Shown here: piece by piece, positions 15,684-17,793 of the stretch | Layout: every line of letters begins with the position of its first letter | Numbering within the stretch: the first letter of the stretch is position 1 | Assembly (NCBI GenBank): GCA_027030825.1 | Contig: JALVEM010000021.1 | Span: 1 to 17,793, forward strand | DNA length: 17,793 nt | Source of the DNA: Thiohalobacter sp. | Lineage (GTDB): Bacteria > Pseudomonadota > Gammaproteobacteria > Thiohalobacterales > Thiohalobacteraceae | Reading direction: 5' to 3' | Position numbers and translations under genes: made by a program | The notes under the pieces: model-generated | What the model was told of the DNA's origin: nothing | Seen by the model: the letters and a program-made list of their open reading frames with translations, nothing else | Database searches by the model: none

Positions 15684-16205
15684 TCACTGGATATAGGCAT
15701 AGCGGAATTCTTCCTTGCACTCCGACGCCAAAGCATTGCAGACACGCAGCACGAAGTAGGCGCCACGCGGCAGGTAATTCAGATACTGGCCTGCATTGAT
15801 GGGGGGGTTGGCGATGGAGCTTGGATCGCAACTCATGTATCCGTCCGTGCCAAACTGGCAGGACAGATCCTGGCTCATGCCGCAGCTGAAGATTCCCGAA
15901 CTGCCACAATTCATGCCGTAAAGCTTCAGATTGGGGGTAGTGGCGATACTGCCGTCATCGCTGAGATAGACTTCCATCGTATAGGAGTCGACACCGCTGA
16001 CTTCCCAGTGAATCGTGAACTCGCCGTTCCCGATTGCCGTGTCGATAATCGGAGATCCGTTTGAGAGTGTGCCTGCGGTCGACTGCACAGCATAGGTGTC
16101 AAGTTTGATGCTCCCGCCACTGTCCTCCGAATCGCTGCTGCTTCCACAGGCCGTGATCAACCCTGCCAACAATGCCAGGGCACCCGCTTTCGTAATTTTT
16201 TGCAT
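15684..16205 (-). CDS. Small lipoprotein, unknown function
   Basis: This is a 173-residue precursor with a typical lipoprotein signal: MQKITK, a hydrophobic stretch, and the lipobox LITAC with Cys20 as the lipidated residue. A Ser/Asp-rich linker follows. The mature part looks like a beta-rich domain (EFTIHWEVSG, SYTMEVYLSD). It has six further cysteines (100, 108, 116, 126, 156, 163), which could form three disulfides in the periplasm. The frame stays open upstream into the CRISPR array, but the ATG at 16205 has GGAG close by and starts the signal peptide. I do not recognise a family. It sits between the array and the cas operon on the same strand. There is no evident functional link to CRISPR, although a membrane role cannot be excluded. 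Confidence 0.85.
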   Translation of the reverse strand: MQKITKAGALALLAGLITACGSSSDSEDSGGSIKLDTYAVQSTAGTLSNGSPIIDTAIGNGEFTIHWEVSGVDSYTMEVYLSDDGSIATTPNLKLYGMNCGSSGIFSCGMSQDLSCQFGTDGYMSCDPSSIANPPINAGQYLNYLPRGAYFVLRVCNALASECKEEFRYAYIQ

Positions 16206-16341
16206 GATTTCTCTCCGTTTTTCACTGGTTTCCATCAGGAACAGATCGGCATATTGCGACCAATACCAGCTTGCACATTTCGCCTTGTATTGCAGCCTTG
16301 CAAAAGGTGATTCATAAGCAGCAGCAGTCGCAGGAATGCCA

Positions 16342-16630
16342 TCTTCAATCCCTTTTTCATCAGGGGAGGTCTTTGGACCAACAAGAAACTTCTTTACCCT
16401 CTTTGGGTGATGTCTTAATCCCTTTTTCATCAGGGGAGGTCTTTGGACTCGTGCGGAATGTGACCCTTCCGATTCTCAAGAAAGTCTTAATCCCTTTTTC
16501 ATCAGGGGAGGTCTTTGGACTGAGCTGCCTGTAACATTGTTTTCTACCACAACGTCTTAATCCCTTTTTCATCAGGGGAGGTCTTTGGACGATCGTGGAT
16601 GGGCGATCGTCGATGCGCAACAGGTCTTAA
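16342..16630 (-). CRISPR. CRISPR array, four spacers, interrupted by an IS
   Basis: The repeat unit is 37 nt. Three copies are identical (16412-16448, 16484-16520, 16554-16590). The copy at 16342-16378 matches except in its first five plus-strand bases. A fifth copy is reduced to GTCTTAA at 16624-16630, where the insertion sequence begins. Spacers are 33, 35, 33 and 33 nt (16379-16411, 16449-16483, 16521-16553, 16591-16623). Read on the minus strand the repeat begins GTCCAAAGACC and ends GATTAAGAC, which would give the crRNA tag ATTAAGAC. The degenerate copy is then the leader-distal one, as is usual. This orientation matches the cas genes. Inside the repeat only a weak 4-bp stem (CCCT/AGGG) can form. 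I recognise no spacer target. Confidence 0.95.
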
Positions 16631-17793
16631 CAGGCCGTTGAAAATACTCCGCCTGACACGGTCTTTCTGGCGGAGAGCAGCGAATGAAGCACAGCGATAC
16701 CTACCCTTTGGCTAGAAATTGGCCAATTTGGCGCGATTCTCCTGTTTTCAGGCACACCAACCCCATGGGTCTCGGCCTTCAACATGTCACTGCCCCCAGG
16801 TTGCGCATTCGAACCAGGTTGTAGGCGGCGGCTCCCAGCACAAACTGGAAGTCGAGCTTTTCACGTCCTACGAACCGGCTCTTGCGCAACCCGCCAACGG
16901 TCTTGAGCCAGCCGAAGCATTCTTCGATCCGCTTGCGGATCGTCTGGCTGGTTTGGTAACCCGGATAGCGGGTGGTGCGCCCGTCGATGGCCGATGAGCG
17001 GTTGGTGTCGTTCTGGGCTACATGAGGCGTGGCGTTGGCACGGCGCATCGCGTCGACGAAGCCCCGGGTGTCGTAGTTCTTGTCTGCGCCCACCGTCACC
17101 CGGTGTGTGCCGGTGAGCGCTTCGACCAGGGCAACGGCGGCCTCCCGTTCGGCGGTGCCCGTCGCCTGGGTCACTTGGGCATCCACAATCAGTCCGTGAC
17201 GGTTCTCCATCAGCAGGTGCCCCATATAGCTGAGTTTGGCGGTCGTCCCCTTGCTCTTTCTGAACAGCAGCGCATCCGGGTCGGTTTTCGATGCATGCGT
17301 CTCCCGCCTGCGCTTCTCGCCCCGGAAGTCCACCGTGGGGTTGCGCCCGCCGTTTTGGCTGGGCGGTTCGTCTTCGTCCTTCGGACGATAGCTCTTGAGC
17401 GAGGCCAGGGCCTCGATCAGTGTGCCATCCACGCTGAAGTGTTCTTTCGACAGCAGGTCGGCGGCCCGGGCCTGCTCCAGCACTTGAGCAAAGAACTTGT
17501 GCGCCACCTCGCCTTCGAGCAGCCGGTCCCGGTTCTTGGTGAAGGTCGAGTGATGCCAGACCCGGTCGTCCATGGAGAAGCCCACGAACCAGCGAAACAA
17601 GAGGTTGTAGTCGATCTGTTCGATCAGCTGGCGCTCGCTGCGAATGGTGTAGAGGGCCATCAGCAGCTGGGCACGCAGCAGTTTTTCCGGCGGGATCGAG
17701 TCTCGCCCCAGGTCGGCATAGAGGGCATTGAACTCGTCGTTCAGTGCCCGGAGCGCCTCATCGACCATTCGCCTGATGGGGCGCAGCGGATGA
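16631..17793 (-). mobile_element. IS5-like insertion sequence, one end visible
   Basis: The element begins right after TTAA in the truncated CRISPR repeat and runs off the right edge. TTAA fits the YTAR target of the IS5 group and would be the duplicated target site, but the other end is outside the window, so neither the duplication nor the terminal inverted repeats can be checked. Between the end and the transposase stop lie an inverted repeat (CTCCGCC/GGCGGAG, 16647-16675) and a perfect palindrome AAATTGGCCAATTT (16716-16729). Confidence 0.85.
16779..17792 (-). CDS. IS5-like DDE transposase (5' end beyond window)
   Basis: The frame is open through the right edge. An in-frame ATG at 17768 is probably internal, because the codons before it read HPLRPIRR, which fits the usual N-terminal region of this group. 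From that ATG there are 329 residues. The pattern LLFRWFVGFSMDDRVW and TKNRDRLL is typical. The DDE catalytic residues are visible in FSVDGTLIEA (Asp114 counted from 17768), VGADKNYDTRGF and RIEECFGWLK. The reading frame is intact, so the element may still be active if its N-terminus and ends are complete. The family name (IS5 versus a related group) comes from memory of the sequence pattern. Confidence 0.9.
   Translation of the reverse strand, partial: HPLRPIRRMVDEALRALNDEFNALYADLGRDSIPPEKLLRAQLLMALYTIRSERQLIEQIDYNLLFRWFVGFSMDDRVWHHSTFTKNRDRLLEGEVAHKFFAQVLEQARAADLLSKEHFSVDGTLIEALASLKSYRPKDEDEPPSQNGGRNPTVDFRGEKRRRETHASKTDPDALLFRKSKGTTAKLSYMGHLLMENRHGLIVDAQVTQATGTAEREAAVALVEALTGTHRVTVGADKNYDTRGFVDAMRRANATPHVAQNDTNRSSAIDGRTTRYPGYQTSQTIRKRIEECFGWLKTVGGLRKSRFVGREKLDFQFVLGAAAYNLVRMRNLGAVTC

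Noticed and set aside
16271..16620. Short ORFs through the CRISPR array (16271-16534 plus, 16360-16620 minus)
   Set aside because: Their peptides repeat in step with the CRISPR repeats, so they are by-products of the array.
1..17793. Adaptation genes (cas1, cas2, reverse transcriptase)
   Set aside because: I searched the frames for Cas1, Cas2 and RT-like patterns and saw none, so spacer acquisition genes are not claimed here.

Overview
This window holds most of a type III-D CRISPR-Cas locus. Every gene I can support lies on the minus strand, so the locus reads from right to left. The base composition, strong GGAG-type ribosome binding sites, a short LITAC lipobox and an IS5-like transposase suggest a proteobacterium, most likely a gammaproteobacterium. 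No gene here fixes the species.

Layout in reading order (high to low coordinates). (1) 16631-17793: one end of an IS5-like insertion sequence whose transposase start lies beyond the window. (2) 16342-16630: a short CRISPR array with 37-nt repeats and spacers of 33-35 nt. The IS cuts its first visible repeat after seven bases, at TTAA. Its last repeat is degenerate. (3) 15684-16205: a small lipoprotein gene. (4) 14285-15307: cas6, with a plausible sigma-70 promoter. (5) 10015-14186: an accessory module made of an NE0113-family (TIGR02584-type) CARF protein with a probable winged-helix tail, a DUF2130-like coiled-coil protein with a PD-(D/E)XK-like motif, a small unknown ORF, and a Csx2/TM1812-type CARF-HEPN ribonuclease. 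(6) 1909-9934: the effector genes cas10 (GGDD, no HD domain), a Csm3-like cas7, csx10 (cas5-like), a double-domain cas7, a csx19-like gene and a large TIGR03986-type RAMP gene. These are all overlapping or separated by only a few bases. (7) 979-1908: a stretch with no convincing gene. (8) 1-978: a TIGR02710-type CARF protein that runs off the left edge.

How it works together (inference from known families): Cas6 cuts the array transcript into crRNAs. Cas10, the Cas7-type proteins, Csx10 and Csx19 form the RNA-guided complex, and the Cas7 aspartates would cut target RNA. The Cas10 GGDD site would make cyclic oligoadenylate. The CARF proteins would sense it: Csx2 as a ribonuclease, the NE0113 protein as a ring nuclease and/or regulator, and the TIGR02710 protein as an effector of unknown activity. 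No cas1, cas2 or reverse transcriptase is present, so spacer acquisition must be supplied from elsewhere or be absent.

The least-described part is the accessory block at 11279-14186. It couples a possible CARF-winged-helix protein by a 4-base overlap to a coiled-coil nuclease-like DUF2130 protein, followed by a small unknown ORF that shares a short near-identical stretch with csx10.
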